Source of the DNA: an uncultured Muribaculaceae bacterium
GTDB lineage: Bacteria; Bacteroidota; Bacteroidia; Bacteroidales; Muribaculaceae
NCBI GenBank assembly: GCA_910589425.1
Contig: CAJUSZ010000004.1
Location: 67,982-117,275, forward strand
Direction: 5' to 3'
Length of the DNA: 49,294 nucleotides
Shown: positions 37,440 to 46,771 of the stretch, one piece after another
Layout of the letters: each line of letters starts with the position of its first letter
How positions within the stretch are numbered: position 1 is the first letter of the stretch
Translations under genes and position numbers: made by a program
Notes under the pieces: model-generated
Seen by the model: the letters and a program-made list of their open reading frames with translations, nothing else
Databases searched by the model: none
What the model was told of the DNA's origin: nothing

Positions 37440-37735
37440 CGCTTGAGCCCGCCATGGGAAACGGAGCCTCCCGGTTCATACCTCGAACGCAGCGACACAA
37501 GCTCGGACCGCAGCGAGTCTATCTCACACCGCAGGGCGGCCACCTCCTGACGGTGGCGCTCGTTCTCCCGCTCGAAATTCTCCTGAAGAACCACAATGGT
37601 CTTCTCCAGGGCATTGACTTCCAGACCCAGCGCGTCGGCGTGCATCCGCCGCCGGCTCGGACGCAGAGTGGCGAAGATGTTGGCCACCTGCACTATCGCT
37701 CCCCCTCCGAGGAGAGCAAGAATGATCTCTTTCAT
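37436..37735 (-). CDS. Small membrane-anchored coiled-coil protein of a phage lysis cassette
   Basis: The 99 residues comprise one N-terminal membrane segment (IILALLGGGAIVQVANIF, residues 4-21), a basic stop-transfer stretch (RPSRRR) and a long coiled coil (about 35-85) ending in a charged tail. This shape, coupled to an amidase, is the layout of holin- or Rz-like lysis proteins in Bacteroidota prophages; I cannot tell which. It has no recognisable signature motif. Its start is 61 bp from the divergent rsmA ATG. Confidence 0.6.
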   Translation of the reverse strand: MKEIILALLGGGAIVQVANIFATLRPSRRRMHADALGLEVNALEKTIVVLQENFERENERHRQEVAALRCEIDSLRSELVSLRSRYEPGGSVSHGGLKR

Positions 37736-37796
37736 GACAAATATGTTTTTTTAGATTGTTTTATAATATTTTGACTGCACCGATTGTTATATTTCC

Positions 37797-38588
37797 ATGA
37801 ATAATGTAAAACCCAAGAAAGCCCTCGGGCAGCACTTCCTCAACGACCTCGGCATCGCAGCCAGGATAGCGGACTCCATCTCCGGAGACGCCATGCCCCC
37901 GGATTGCAGCCGATATGCCGACATCCCGATCCTCGAGGTCGGACCCGGAATGGGCGTCCTCACACGGTTCCTGATCGATTCCGGCAGACAGGTGAAAGCC
38001 GTCGAACTCGATTCCGAATCGGTCGGGTATCTCCACAGCCGCTTCCCCGCGCTCGACGTTACCGAAGCCGACTTCCTGAAGCTCGACCTCTCGGAGATGT
38101 TTCCCGGACAGTTCGCCCTGATCGGAAACTATCCCTACAACATATCCTCGCAGATCTTCTTCAAGCTCCTCGACTACAAGGAGAAGATCCCCGTATGCGC
38201 CGGAATGCTCCAGAGGGAGGTGGCACAGAGACTATGCTCCCCGCCCGGATCGAAAGTCTACGGAATCCTTTCCGTACTCCTGCAGGCATGGTACGACTGC
38301 GAATATCTCTTCACAGTCGACGAAGGGGTATTCACCCCGCCGCCGAAAGTGAAAAGCGGTGTCATCAGACTCACCCGAAACTCACGCACCGAACTCGGAT
38401 GCGACGAACGCCGGTTCAAGACCGTGGTCAAGACCGCTTTCGGAATGAGACGCAAGACCCTCCGCAACTCTCTCGCCTCGCTCCTTCCGCAGCAGGGGGA
38501 GATACTCTCCTCCCCGATACTGAAGGAGAGACCCGAAAGACTCTCCGTGGAAGACTTCATCGACCTCACCAACGCCATCAGTCGATGA
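37797..38588 (+). CDS. rsmA: 16S rRNA (adenine1518-N6/adenine1519-N6)-dimethyltransferase
   Basis: This is the conserved KsgA/RsmA enzyme that dimethylates two adjacent adenosines in helix 45 of 16S rRNA. The start KPKKALGQHFLND, the SAM motif EVGPGMGVLT near residue 47 and the catalytic NYPYNISSQI near residue 111 are intact. The 263 residues are the usual length. It is a plus-strand housekeeping gene wedged between minus-strand phage-like genes, and its last 11 bp overlap the end of terL. Confidence 0.96.
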   Translation: MNNVKPKKALGQHFLNDLGIAARIADSISGDAMPPDCSRYADIPILEVGPGMGVLTRFLIDSGRQVKAVELDSESVGYLHSRFPALDVTEADFLKLDLSEMFPGQFALIGNYPYNISSQIFFKLLDYKEKIPVCAGMLQREVAQRLCSPPGSKVYGILSVLLQAWYDCEYLFTVDEGVFTPPPKVKSGVIRLTRNSRTELGCDERRFKTVVKTAFGMRRKTLRNSLASLLPQQGEILSSPILKERPERLSVEDFIDLTNAISR

Positions 38589-40062
38589 AATCGGCATAGC
38601 TCACCCGGGGCTGGAGTCCCGCGGCATAGCGGCCGGCGGCCACCAGGCGCGTAAGCGCCAACGGTGTCTGCCACGCATGGTCGCGGCGGCAACGCAGCAG
38701 CTCCTGACGGGCCTCCACACTCGTCTCGCCCACAAGCCCCTCCTCGGCCAGACCCGCGTAGGAATCGGCGCAGGCGGCAAGCACAGAGCCGTCGAGAAGC
38801 GCGACGCCGCTCTCATCGTCATCGTAGGACAACGCAGCGCCGGAACGCTCCGCCTGACGGGCGCACCACGGGAGATGCACCGGCTCGCTACCACGCCTCA
38901 CCTCGGCTATGATCATCGGAACCCCGGCGGCGACACACCGGGCCGTCGCCTCCCGGACAGCCCGCCCGAGCGACAGCCCGTCCATCGGCTCGTCAGAAAC
39001 CGGCACAAGACGCCCCGCGGAATCCTTACCGAACTGGGTCAGGATCTGGCCGCTCCCGTCGGAAGAGACCAGCAGGACTCCGGCCAGAAGTTCCGCCGTC
39101 GTACCGATCCCGCTCTCCGCCTCAGGCACATGATCCGGGCGCATCAGCCTTTCAGCGCAGGAATTGGCGAATGCCTCCTCCGGTGTGGTCGGGAACTCAG
39201 CCATCATGGCCTCGTGGGTCGGATACTCGCGGCGCTTCTCGTGATACCACGCCACACGCTCCAGCTCTATCCCCAGACCGAGAAGTCCCTGCTCATACTC
39301 GTCGAGCGACGACAGGATCCGCTCCCTCTCATCCCCGGCCACGCTCCGCCGGTAGATGTCGATCTCCTGCCAGCCCACGAAAACAGGAATCTTGTCGCTC
39401 CTCCCGGCCACGGCACGCTGCCATTCGCTGTGGAAATAATTCCCCGTTCCGTTGGCCGTGGACTCCATCACCACAAGCGTCTCGGGCTCGCGGGCCACCG
39501 ACCCGCTCACCGTCCTGACTATCTCCGAGGCCAGACGCGGATCGCCGTCGCCCCAGAAAGCCACCTCCGACAGATGGGCCATGGCGAAATTGCTGCCCCT
39601 CACCGTGTTGGGCGAGAGCGACGTGGCTATCGCCACCTGAGCCTCACGCGCCGGAATCCAGCTGACAGACTGCGACTTCTCGTAAGGCACGAAAGCCCAG
39701 TCTTTCGTCTGCCCCTCCTTCATCCCCTCCGGATATTCCCTGAGAAGAAGCGAATACATCCCCCTTATCTGGGCCGACGCATCCTTGACATGGGCGCAGA
39801 TCAGCGAATTCCATCCGCGCCTTCTCACAAGCTGGATCCACGCCATGTAGACCTGGATAAGCGTCGAGCCGCCCCACTGGCGGGCCTTGAGCATGATCAG
39901 GCGTATCGGCTCCCGGCGGCGCCGCATATCCTCGAGCATCCCCAACACCCGACGCTGAGGCCCGTTGAGACGGAAAGCCACAGGCCGCCCGGTGAGCTTG
40001 TCGGTGATCCTGACACACTCCTGCGCCCAAAGCTCGAAATTTTCCTTATACTCTTTTCTCAT
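38578..40062 (-). CDS. terL: Phage terminase large subunit
   Basis: This is the DNA-packaging motor of tailed phages. The ATPase part shows a Walker A-like KARQWGGST near residue 80, a Walker B-like LSEVAFW near residue 166, and the coupling motif ESTANGTGN near residue 198. The 494 residues are short for the family. The C-terminal half, where a RNase H-like nuclease is expected, lacks an obvious GVDPA-type Asp and the final acidic pair (the end reads HAWQTPLALTRLV), so nuclease activity may be lost or diverged. It overlaps the rsmA stop by 11 bp and is divergent from the U32 gene with 21 bp between starts. Confidence 0.85.
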   Translation of the reverse strand: MRKEYKENFELWAQECVRITDKLTGRPVAFRLNGPQRRVLGMLEDMRRRREPIRLIMLKARQWGGSTLIQVYMAWIQLVRRRGWNSLICAHVKDASAQIRGMYSLLLREYPEGMKEGQTKDWAFVPYEKSQSVSWIPAREAQVAIATSLSPNTVRGSNFAMAHLSEVAFWGDGDPRLASEIVRTVSGSVAREPETLVVMESTANGTGNYFHSEWQRAVAGRSDKIPVFVGWQEIDIYRRSVAGDERERILSSLDEYEQGLLGLGIELERVAWYHEKRREYPTHEAMMAEFPTTPEEAFANSCAERLMRPDHVPEAESGIGTTAELLAGVLLVSSDGSGQILTQFGKDSAGRLVPVSDEPMDGLSLGRAVREATARCVAAGVPMIIAEVRRGSEPVHLPWCARQAERSGAALSYDDDESGVALLDGSVLAACADSYAGLAEEGLVGETSVEARQELLRCRRDHAWQTPLALTRLVAAGRYAAGLQPRVSYADFID

Positions 40063-40070
40063 TTTTTTTG

Positions 40071-40078
40071 TAACTTTG
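40071..40078 (+). promoter_or_regulatory. -7 element directly before the U32 gene
   Basis: TAACTTTG lies only 5 bp before the ATG at 40084. Transcripts from Bacteroidota promoters start a few bases after this element, so the mRNA would be leaderless or nearly so. No TTG is seen at -33. Confidence 0.6.
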
Positions 40079-40083
40079 TCGTT

Positions 40084-41340
40084 ATGAAACGTTCTGACTT
40101 TGAAATCATGGCTCCCGTCGGAAGCTGGGAATCGCTCGCCGCAGCTCTCGCCGCCGGAGCCGACGCGATATATTTCGGCATCGAGGGACTCAACATGCGC
40201 TCACGATCATCGGCAAACTTCACCGCCGACGACATGGCCCGCATAGCCGCCGAATGCTCGGCGCGGGGGGTGAAGACCTACCTGACCGTCAACACCGTCA
40301 TCTACGATTCCGACATACCCCTGATGAAGACCATCATCGACCGGGCGCTCCAGGCCGGGATCTCGGCCGTGATAGCATCCGACATGGCTGCCATAACCTA
40401 CGCCAGATCAATCGGACAGGAGGTGCATATATCCACCCAGGTGAACGTCAGCAACACCGAGGCCGTGAGATTCTACGCCCGCTTCGCCGACGTCATGGTG
40501 CTTGCCCGGGAACTCAATCTCGACCAGGTGGCCGTGATCGCAAAGGCAATCAGGGAGGAGAACATCTGCGGCCCGTCAGGCAACCCCGTGCGGCTCGAGA
40601 TGTTCTGCCACGGCGCCCTATGCATGGCCGTCAGCGGCAAATGCTATCTCTCGCTCCACGAGCTGAACTCCTCGGCAAACCGGGGGGCATGCAACCAGAT
40701 ATGCCGGCGGGCATACACCGTGCGCGACCGCGAGACCGGCGAGGAACTCGTCGTGGACAACAAATACATCATGTCTCCCAAAGACCTGAAGACAATCCAC
40801 TTCCTCAACAAGATGATCGACGCCGGAATCACAGTCTTCAAGATCGAGGGACGCGCCAGGGGTCCCGAATATGTGGCCGAGGCCGTGGGAGCGTATTCCG
40901 AAGCGATCCAGGCCGTGTGCGACGGATCTTTCTCCGAAGCCCTTGTCGAACGCTGGGACCGGAGACTCGAAAAAATATTCAACCGCGGATTCTGGGACGG
41001 CTACTACCTCGGGCAACGGCTCGGGGAATGGAGCGCGAAATACGGCTCGTCAGCATCACGCACCAAAGTCTACTCCTCGAAAGCCGTGCGCTATTTCCCC
41101 CGCATCGGGGTGGGAGAGTTCCTCATCGAGAACGGTTCCCTCTCCGTGGGCGACGAAGTGGTCCTGACCGGGCCGTCCACCGGAGCGCTGATCTTCACCG
41201 TAAAAGAACTCAGGCTCGACCTCAAGCCCGTCGGCTCCGTCTCGAAAGGCGACCGCTTCTCGATGCCGGTGCCTGCCAAAATCAGACCGTCAGACAGACT
41301 CTATCTCTGGAAAGAGGTGGAACATCCGCTCAGACACTGA
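40084..41340 (+). CDS. Peptidase U32 family protein (RNA hydroxylase-type)
   Basis: The 418-residue protein has the U32 start FEIMAPVGSWESLAAALAAG and the signature HGALCMAVSGKCYLS followed by SANRGACNQICRR, with Cys residues that could bind an iron-sulfur cluster. Relatives in E. coli (TrhP, RlhA) hydroxylate tRNA or rRNA, and this is more likely than proteolysis. It is a plus-strand host gene between terL and the 691-residue phage-like gene, overlapping the latter by 11 bp at the stops. A frame continues open upstream through the terL antisense, but that part is not coding. Confidence 0.92.
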   Translation: MKRSDFEIMAPVGSWESLAAALAAGADAIYFGIEGLNMRSRSSANFTADDMARIAAECSARGVKTYLTVNTVIYDSDIPLMKTIIDRALQAGISAVIASDMAAITYARSIGQEVHISTQVNVSNTEAVRFYARFADVMVLARELNLDQVAVIAKAIREENICGPSGNPVRLEMFCHGALCMAVSGKCYLSLHELNSSANRGACNQICRRAYTVRDRETGEELVVDNKYIMSPKDLKTIHFLNKMIDAGITVFKIEGRARGPEYVAEAVGAYSEAIQAVCDGSFSEALVERWDRRLEKIFNRGFWDGYYLGQRLGEWSAKYGSSASRTKVYSSKAVRYFPRIGVGEFLIENGSLSVGDEVVLTGPSTGALIFTVKELRLDLKPVGSVSKGDRFSMPVPAKIRPSDRLYLWKEVEHPLRH

Positions 41341-43405
41341 CCCGCTCGCCGATACTGACCGCGCCCAGACGCGTCAGACGCCCCGACACCCTGACCGAAA
41401 GCCTGGCGCCGAACGCCGGCGGAAGCATCATGCCGCAGCGCGACGTCCCGCTGTGGCTGCCGCTCACTGTCATCTTTCCGAGAACCGTCCCCTCCGCGTC
41501 CTGGTCCTGACCGTGGTCATCATGGAGAAGAATCCCGACGCCGGCCGCCATCCCCGCGCCACGCAGATCGGCTCCGACGCTGACCGCGCCGCCGCTCCCG
41601 ATCCGGTCGGCGAAACTTTCCCATTCCACGGCGGCAAGGTCTCCATCGTCCGCCTCAAGCAGATCCACACCCGACGCGCCAAGCACGTAAAGGCACCCGC
41701 CGCATTCCCTCGGACATGATTCCCAGGCCGCGTCCCGGAGGCTCGCCCCGGCCTCGCTTCCCGTGTCAAGGTTCAGGGATAGCCAGCAGGGAAAGCCACG
41801 GCCGAAAATCCACAGTTCGTTGTGGCGAGGCTCGCACACCATCTCGCCGTAGCCCCGCAGACCACGCGCTATGGTGGCCACCGACGAATCCCGCAGCCTC
41901 ACGAGCGTGCCACTCTCTCCCAGGGCGTAGACGCCTCCGCTCCCCGAAGCCACACTCCCGCGTCCACCCACACGGAGCTGCGACACCATCCTCACATTGC
42001 GGTGGCGGCCGTCGGAATCATGCGTGAGCCCGACTATGCCCCGGTCGGTGAAAAGATAGAGATACTGGCGCGTATAGGCTCCCCCGCCCACAGGCTGGGC
42101 CGCCATCGCCGCTATCCGGCCGCCGGGCGAACGGCTGTAGCCAGCCCTGACAAACGGATTTCCGCGACACGACGTGAACACTTCCCCGGCTGTAGCGCTG
42201 TGGAGCCAGCCGCCATGACCCTCCACCGCGGTGGCCTCGGCCGGCATACCCGGAGCGGACAGCACCGGATCCATCACCGCACCCGCCACCGGAAGCCTCG
42301 CCACAGTCCGGTCCGCAGTCGCCGCGCCCGGCTCCGTCCGTTCCATTCTCTCCATCAGTCCGCCGGTCGCCTCAGGCATGATCTCCGCAAGGCTTTTTCC
42401 GCGCAGCGAGACTGTCAGCGCAAGCTCCTGTGCGCCCGTATGGAGTCCCACCGACGCCTCCCCGACAAGGGGATCCGGCTCCTGGCTGACCCACACCTCA
42501 ACGCTGCTGACCACATCCGACCATGCCGCAGGAATCCCTCCGTCGATCATCACCCCGAGCCTGTAGGCCGGCAGAGTCAGCACCGAAGCCGCCGTTCCCG
42601 TATATCCCTTGTCGCTGTGCGTCAGCGGAAGAAGAACGCGCCCGCCGGTCTGGACCGAGGCGTCGGCCGCAACAGCAGCCTCGGTCTGATGCAGGATGCT
42701 TCCGTCCCAGAGACGCCACACAACCCTCACGGCCACCGGCTGGACCCAGTAGCCCGACTGGCGGGCCGTCTCCATGCCGCGCCGCAGCGCATCCTCCACA
42801 GCCCCGACGGCAGCCGAACCGTAGGCCGAGGCGTTTCCCTCGCGCGGATCAGGAACCACGCTGCTGAAGCGCGTGCGGCCAATCTCCGACGTGATCTGCG
42901 TCTCATCACGCTTCTCCACCCGCAGCGTGCCGAACCCGGGCAGGCGCCCGAGCGCCGAATAACGCCGCTCGTCGGGATGCCACAGCAGATAATAGAGCGA
43001 ACTGTCGGCAAGGCGAAGCACCAGGAATTCGCCGCACACCGCCCACTGCTCAATCCCCGCCGGCAGCGTGGCTATCAGATCGCCGCGCTTCTCCACCCGG
43101 CCGTCGGCCCCGGCCACAATCGCGAGCCGCAGTTTCAGATCCGGGCCGAGAGTGAAGAAATTACGCAGGTCGTCCCTGCTGTCGGCCATCACCACCGGAT
43201 CGGCCGTAGAAAAGAGCCTCCGTCCGAGGCGCACCGCCTCCAGCCCGCCGCCGTCGCAGCTCCGGAGATTGACACAGCGGGCAGAAGACTCCCCGCCGTC
43301 GGCGAAACGGAGCCGCCGGAGCGAGGGTAATCCCTGGGCAGACGTTCCTCCGTCGATCCCCAGCGACATCAGGCCGGGGCGTATTATTGTTTCATTGTGT
43401 CTCAT
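41330..43405 (-). CDS. Phage-like tail nozzle/stabilisation protein (inferred)
   Basis: This 691-residue protein has no signal peptide and no motif I can name with certainty. It is rich in short beta strands with repeated Y/W-G patterns (FGTLRVEKRDET, YLYLFTDRGIVGL, NELWIFGRGFPCWL), suggesting a beta-propeller-like fold. In short-tailed phages a protein of this size and type (T7 gp12-like nozzle, or the stabilisation protein of crAss-like phages) lies beside the portal. The position between portal and terminase on the same strand supports that role. Its stop overlaps that of the convergent U32 gene. Confidence 0.55.
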   Translation of the reverse strand: MRHNETIIRPGLMSLGIDGGTSAQGLPSLRRLRFADGGESSARCVNLRSCDGGGLEAVRLGRRLFSTADPVVMADSRDDLRNFFTLGPDLKLRLAIVAGADGRVEKRGDLIATLPAGIEQWAVCGEFLVLRLADSSLYYLLWHPDERRYSALGRLPGFGTLRVEKRDETQITSEIGRTRFSSVVPDPREGNASAYGSAAVGAVEDALRRGMETARQSGYWVQPVAVRVVWRLWDGSILHQTEAAVAADASVQTGGRVLLPLTHSDKGYTGTAASVLTLPAYRLGVMIDGGIPAAWSDVVSSVEVWVSQEPDPLVGEASVGLHTGAQELALTVSLRGKSLAEIMPEATGGLMERMERTEPGAATADRTVARLPVAGAVMDPVLSAPGMPAEATAVEGHGGWLHSATAGEVFTSCRGNPFVRAGYSRSPGGRIAAMAAQPVGGGAYTRQYLYLFTDRGIVGLTHDSDGRHRNVRMVSQLRVGGRGSVASGSGGVYALGESGTLVRLRDSSVATIARGLRGYGEMVCEPRHNELWIFGRGFPCWLSLNLDTGSEAGASLRDAAWESCPRECGGCLYVLGASGVDLLEADDGDLAAVEWESFADRIGSGGAVSVGADLRGAGMAAGVGILLHDDHGQDQDAEGTVLGKMTVSGSHSGTSRCGMMLPPAFGARLSVRVSGRLTRLGAVSIGERVSV

Positions 43406-43437
43406 ATCGGTTTTGCGTTTTAAGAATGTATTTGGAT

Positions 43438-44838
43438 TTAACGCACTCTAATAATCAATCTGTCCCTTCGCTCGGCAAAGGAGCGGAAAGCCGCGAGCAG
43501 ATCGAGCATCGCTATCATCGACTCGTCGCGCTGGAGCCTGGCCATCTCCGCCCCCGAAGCCTGCCGTCCGGTCTGCGAGAGCATCCCGCCGCTCCCCGAT
43601 ATGTCGTCGAAGAGCTTAAGCTGGGTGCGGAGCAGCTCCGTGGCTCCGGCGCATCCCCCTGCCGCCGACAGCTGACGCGGCTGGATGCTTTTTGAAGTGC
43701 GTTTGAAGGGAAGAATGGCCGAGGGCGACGACCACAGGCGCCGCAGCTCCTTCCATGTCATCCCGTCGGGCAGCTGGTCCACCGGATAAAGCACAGCCCC
43801 CTTGGCCGACGAGGCCAGGATCTCGTCGAGCAGACCCACAAGCCGGTTGACAAACTTCTGCTGGTCGATCACCGTCTCCACCATGCTGTGGACCTCGCCG
43901 TCGGTCATCGGATAGAGCCTCACCACCACGCGGGGCTGATGGCTGTCGGGATAATGGCGGCGACCCAGCACGCTTCCGTCGGCCAGAAGCCAGCTGTGTT
44001 CCCAATGGTCGGCCACACGGCCGCCTGCTATCAGCTCCGGACGCCCCTCGCGCCGGCGGCTGGCGTTGACAGCGGCAAGACGCGACTCGGCGCGCCGGCT
44101 GCGCACTCCCTCGGCAAGCTCGCCGCTCTCCACATCGTAGACGCTCATCACATCCGTCCTGTGGCGCCGCCACACCTCGACCACCCTCATCAGCCCGTCG
44201 GCCGAGGCCGAACCGAAATCGGTCTGCGCGGCCACACACGGCGGCTGTCCCCCGGAAGCGTTCTGCCGGAAATTCTCGAAAATACGCGACGCGCATCCCT
44301 GGTCGTCCCGGCCGAAACGCTCCATCAGCACCGACAGCGGGATCTCGTGGAGCAGACCGATGAAACGGGCGTCGCTCCCGTCGGGGGAGTCAAATCGCTT
44401 GAAAAACACCCGCTCCGGACTGAAGTTGACCACATCCTCGCCCGGGAGCCACGACTCGTCGCTCCCCCTGACGCGCTGCACACACATCCCGGAGATCAGA
44501 AACTCCTCAAGGCTGCGCACGTCGGTCTCCCCGACGCTCCCCGCGACGCCGCCGAGACTCAGACGGCCGTCCTCTCGGCCGCCGTCGCCGGTCATGTAGC
44601 GGTAATAGCCCGTGATCTGGCGCAGCATGCGGCCGATCAGATTGTTTGTGGCCGGGATCCTGCCCGATTCTATCATGTTCTGCTCCTCGCTCACTATCCG
44701 TCCCGAAGGGAGTCTCACGCTGTCGCCCCATTGCCGTCCGTAGGCGAAATCCTTGCAGCGGCGGCGGTTGCGGCGGAATATGCCGAGGCCGTCCCAGGCC
44801 TCGCGGCATTCCATGATCAGCACCTTGTCCCGTGTCAT
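43438..44838 (-). CDS. Phage portal protein (podovirus/crAss-like type)
   Basis: This 466-residue protein would form the dodecameric DNA gate of the phage head. The start region WDGLGIFRRNRRRCKDFAYG, then RQWGDSV, EEQNMIESGRIPATNNLIG and ITGYYRYM resembles portals of Bacteroidota short-tailed phages, where a Y-G-x-Q-W and a TNNL-like motif recur. It overlaps the upstream connector-like gene by 4 bp (ATGA). It is shorter than the roughly 550-700 residues typical of such portals. The frame is intact. Confidence 0.7.
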   Translation of the reverse strand: MTRDKVLIMECREAWDGLGIFRRNRRRCKDFAYGRQWGDSVRLPSGRIVSEEQNMIESGRIPATNNLIGRMLRQITGYYRYMTGDGGREDGRLSLGGVAGSVGETDVRSLEEFLISGMCVQRVRGSDESWLPGEDVVNFSPERVFFKRFDSPDGSDARFIGLLHEIPLSVLMERFGRDDQGCASRIFENFRQNASGGQPPCVAAQTDFGSASADGLMRVVEVWRRHRTDVMSVYDVESGELAEGVRSRRAESRLAAVNASRRREGRPELIAGGRVADHWEHSWLLADGSVLGRRHYPDSHQPRVVVRLYPMTDGEVHSMVETVIDQQKFVNRLVGLLDEILASSAKGAVLYPVDQLPDGMTWKELRRLWSSPSAILPFKRTSKSIQPRQLSAAGGCAGATELLRTQLKLFDDISGSGGMLSQTGRQASGAEMARLQRDESMIAMLDLLAAFRSFAERRDRLIIRVR

Positions 44839-45443
44839 ATCCTCCCCCTCCCGGCGCCAGGCCTTACGGGCAGATCGCGCAGCAGCGACTCGTCGAGCAT
44901 ATACGAGCCGTCGGCCGGAGCCGCCACCATTATCAAATAGTCTATCTCGGGAAGCGGACGGTGGACGGGGCTGGTACGCTCAGCCACGGCGGAAGCCTCC
45001 TCCGGATCAAGCCCCGAAGGAAGCCCGTGGACAAACAGCCGCCTGTCTCCCTCCACGATCACCGGAGCGTCGGGCGTGGCCCGCGTCAGCGGATCCCTCT
45101 GCATCGCGGCTCTGGCCGAAGTCCTCCCGTAGGTGAAATCCACAGCCTCGTCCCACGCCTTGAGCTTCAGGGCCACGAAACGCGCCCCGCGGTCGGGAAA
45201 CAGCAGCTCCACGCAATTGTCGTTCACATATCCGCCAGCGGCCTCCTCCTTCATCTCCTCGTAGGGCAGCAGCGGCCTCGGCGCGGTCAGCAGCAGATCC
45301 GCATACCATGCCCTTATCGAATCCAGCAGACGCCGGTCGAGGCAATTGCCGTCGGCCTCCACGCTCACACCCGGCGTCGCCGCAAGTCCGAGACGGCGCT
45401 TCCAGTAGGCGAGCATCTCCTCCTCGGTGAATTTTTTCATCAT
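44835..45443 (-). CDS. Head-tail connector-like protein (inferred)
   Basis: The 202 residues show no named domain. The size and a position between major capsid and portal genes match a head-tail adaptor (T7 gp11-like) of short-tailed phages. Features are SIRAWYADLLLTAPRPLLPY, FVALKLKAWDEAVDF and an acidic N-terminus. It is translationally coupled to the portal gene. Confidence 0.45.
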   Translation of the reverse strand: MMKKFTEEEMLAYWKRRLGLAATPGVSVEADGNCLDRRLLDSIRAWYADLLLTAPRPLLPYEEMKEEAAGGYVNDNCVELLFPDRGARFVALKLKAWDEAVDFTYGRTSARAAMQRDPLTRATPDAPVIVEGDRRLFVHGLPSGLDPEEASAVAERTSPVHRPLPEIDYLIMVAAPADGSYMLDESLLRDLPVRPGAGRGRI

Positions 45444-45449
45444 ATCTGT

Positions 45450-45480
45450 AAATGGTATTCTTCAAATGGTTTCAAATGGT
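45450..45480 (-). promoter_or_regulatory. Repeated AACCATTT-like motifs in the leader of the connector-like gene
   Basis: Plus-strand AAATGGT occurs at 45450, 45464 and 45474; the last two are 10 bp apart. On the mRNA this gives ACCATTT repeats just upstream of the ATG at 45443. The same motif precedes the capsid and scaffold-like genes. Confidence 0.5.
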
Positions 45481-45529
45481 TTTCAAGGAGCGCCGGAGCG
45501 ACATATCCTGCTGCCCCGGCACCCGGTTC

Positions 45530-46756
45530 TCACTTACCGATTATACGCGCATGGGCGTCGGGATAGCGCAGAGTCAGGCAGCTCGCCTCGGTCAGCACCA
45601 GCGCCTCGGTGTTGCGCTGGCCGCTGCCGCGCAGGTCCAGACGCTCAGCGTTGAACGGGATGAACACATGCTTCTGGATATACTCCGGATCCACTATGAT
45701 CCCGTTGCCCGGCATTCCGACCGAGTCGAACACGTCGGAGAAGACCACATACAGGCGCCCGAACTTCGAGATCAGCTCCGAGAAGTCTATGCCCCAGGCC
45801 GTTACCTGATCGCGCGCCGTGATCACACGCTGGGCATCTATCTTGTTGAGAGCCGCTATCAGCTCGCTTCCGGCTATGAGGATCTTGCGCCGCGAACCGC
45901 TGTTTTCCGTAAACGTCCTCCTCAGGATGTCGACAAGCATCTTGGCGTCGAGCGCCGAAAGATCGGCCTCGATCTCCTTTCCGGCCTGACTCCATATCCC
46001 CTGCGTAAGGGTTACATTCTCCTGCTTGTTGGCATCGTAGACCTTCATCCGCTTGCCGAAGAGAAACTGCTTCTCCATCCCGAGGCGCATATCGTAGACG
46101 GCGGCCTCCTGCTGGTCGGTGAAATCCCAGCCTATCTCCTTATGGCTCAACTTCATCACCACACTCTGCTCTATCTGCATCTTGAAGATCTGGCAATAGT
46201 TGGTCTGCTTCTTGGGCACCACCGAGAACTGTGGCGACTGCACATCGAGCTGCGTGGCGGCCCGGCCGAGCCTCACAAGCGTCATTCCGGCGCTGACGGC
46301 TCCCTCCGAAGTCGGTATCCTGACCCTCACGGTCGATCCTCCGTCGAGCTTCTCCACCACATAGCCCGTGCCGAGGCTGCCGTCGCTCCTTGTGAACGCG
46401 AATCCCTCCGACGCCTCGAAGACTCCCGTCTCGTCGAGCTGCACCTTGAAGCCGCGGCAATTGTCGGAATAATTCTCCTCGTCGGCCTCCACATCCACCT
46501 TGCTCACTTTCGCCTCACTCTTGCGGCAGTCCACCGAATAATAGTCCACCTCCATCGAGTCCACGTCGCGCACATGCCCCAGACGGCTTATCTGGTCGAG
46601 CGGGGTGGCCATCGGCCTTATCTTCACCACCGCCTTGTCTATGGCGTTGCGCAATAGCTCGGGCGACACCTGCGCCGTAAGGTCTGTGGTCAGCGGAGCG
46701 CCGCTGATGTGGTTACCGCCGGTCATACCGGCTACGAGATTACTGTTGTCTGTCAT
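45530..46756 (-). CDS. Phage major capsid protein
   Basis: The 408-residue protein resembles the SU10/DUF5309-type HK97-fold major capsid proteins. Diagnostic features are the N-terminal TTDLTAQVSPELLRNAIDKA, the central VVPKKQTNYCQIFKMQIEQS near residue 183, DMRLGMEKQFLFGKR near residue 225, and the C-terminal domain with GNGIIVDPEYIQKHVF near residue 357 and LVLTEASCLTLRYPDAHA at the end. The frame is complete. It is the second gene of the operon read from the promoter at 47279-47309. Confidence 0.8.
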   Translation of the reverse strand: MTDNSNLVAGMTGGNHISGAPLTTDLTAQVSPELLRNAIDKAVVKIRPMATPLDQISRLGHVRDVDSMEVDYYSVDCRKSEAKVSKVDVEADEENYSDNCRGFKVQLDETGVFEASEGFAFTRSDGSLGTGYVVEKLDGGSTVRVRIPTSEGAVSAGMTLVRLGRAATQLDVQSPQFSVVPKKQTNYCQIFKMQIEQSVVMKLSHKEIGWDFTDQQEAAVYDMRLGMEKQFLFGKRMKVYDANKQENVTLTQGIWSQAGKEIEADLSALDAKMLVDILRRTFTENSGSRRKILIAGSELIAALNKIDAQRVITARDQVTAWGIDFSELISKFGRLYVVFSDVFDSVGMPGNGIIVDPEYIQKHVFIPFNAERLDLRGSGQRNTEALVLTEASCLTLRYPDAHARIIGK

Positions 46757-46771
46757 GATCGATTATAATTT

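Noticed and set aside
38677..40083. In-frame open extension of the U32 gene giving 887 codons
   Set aside because: The extra part is the antisense of the terminase gene, has Arg/Pro/His-rich composition and no homology; the U32 family start fits the ATG at 40084.
41822..43330. 502-codon plus-strand frame over the nozzle-like gene
   Set aside because: Arg/His/Pro-rich antisense translation without start context; the minus-strand frame continues the phage-like operon.
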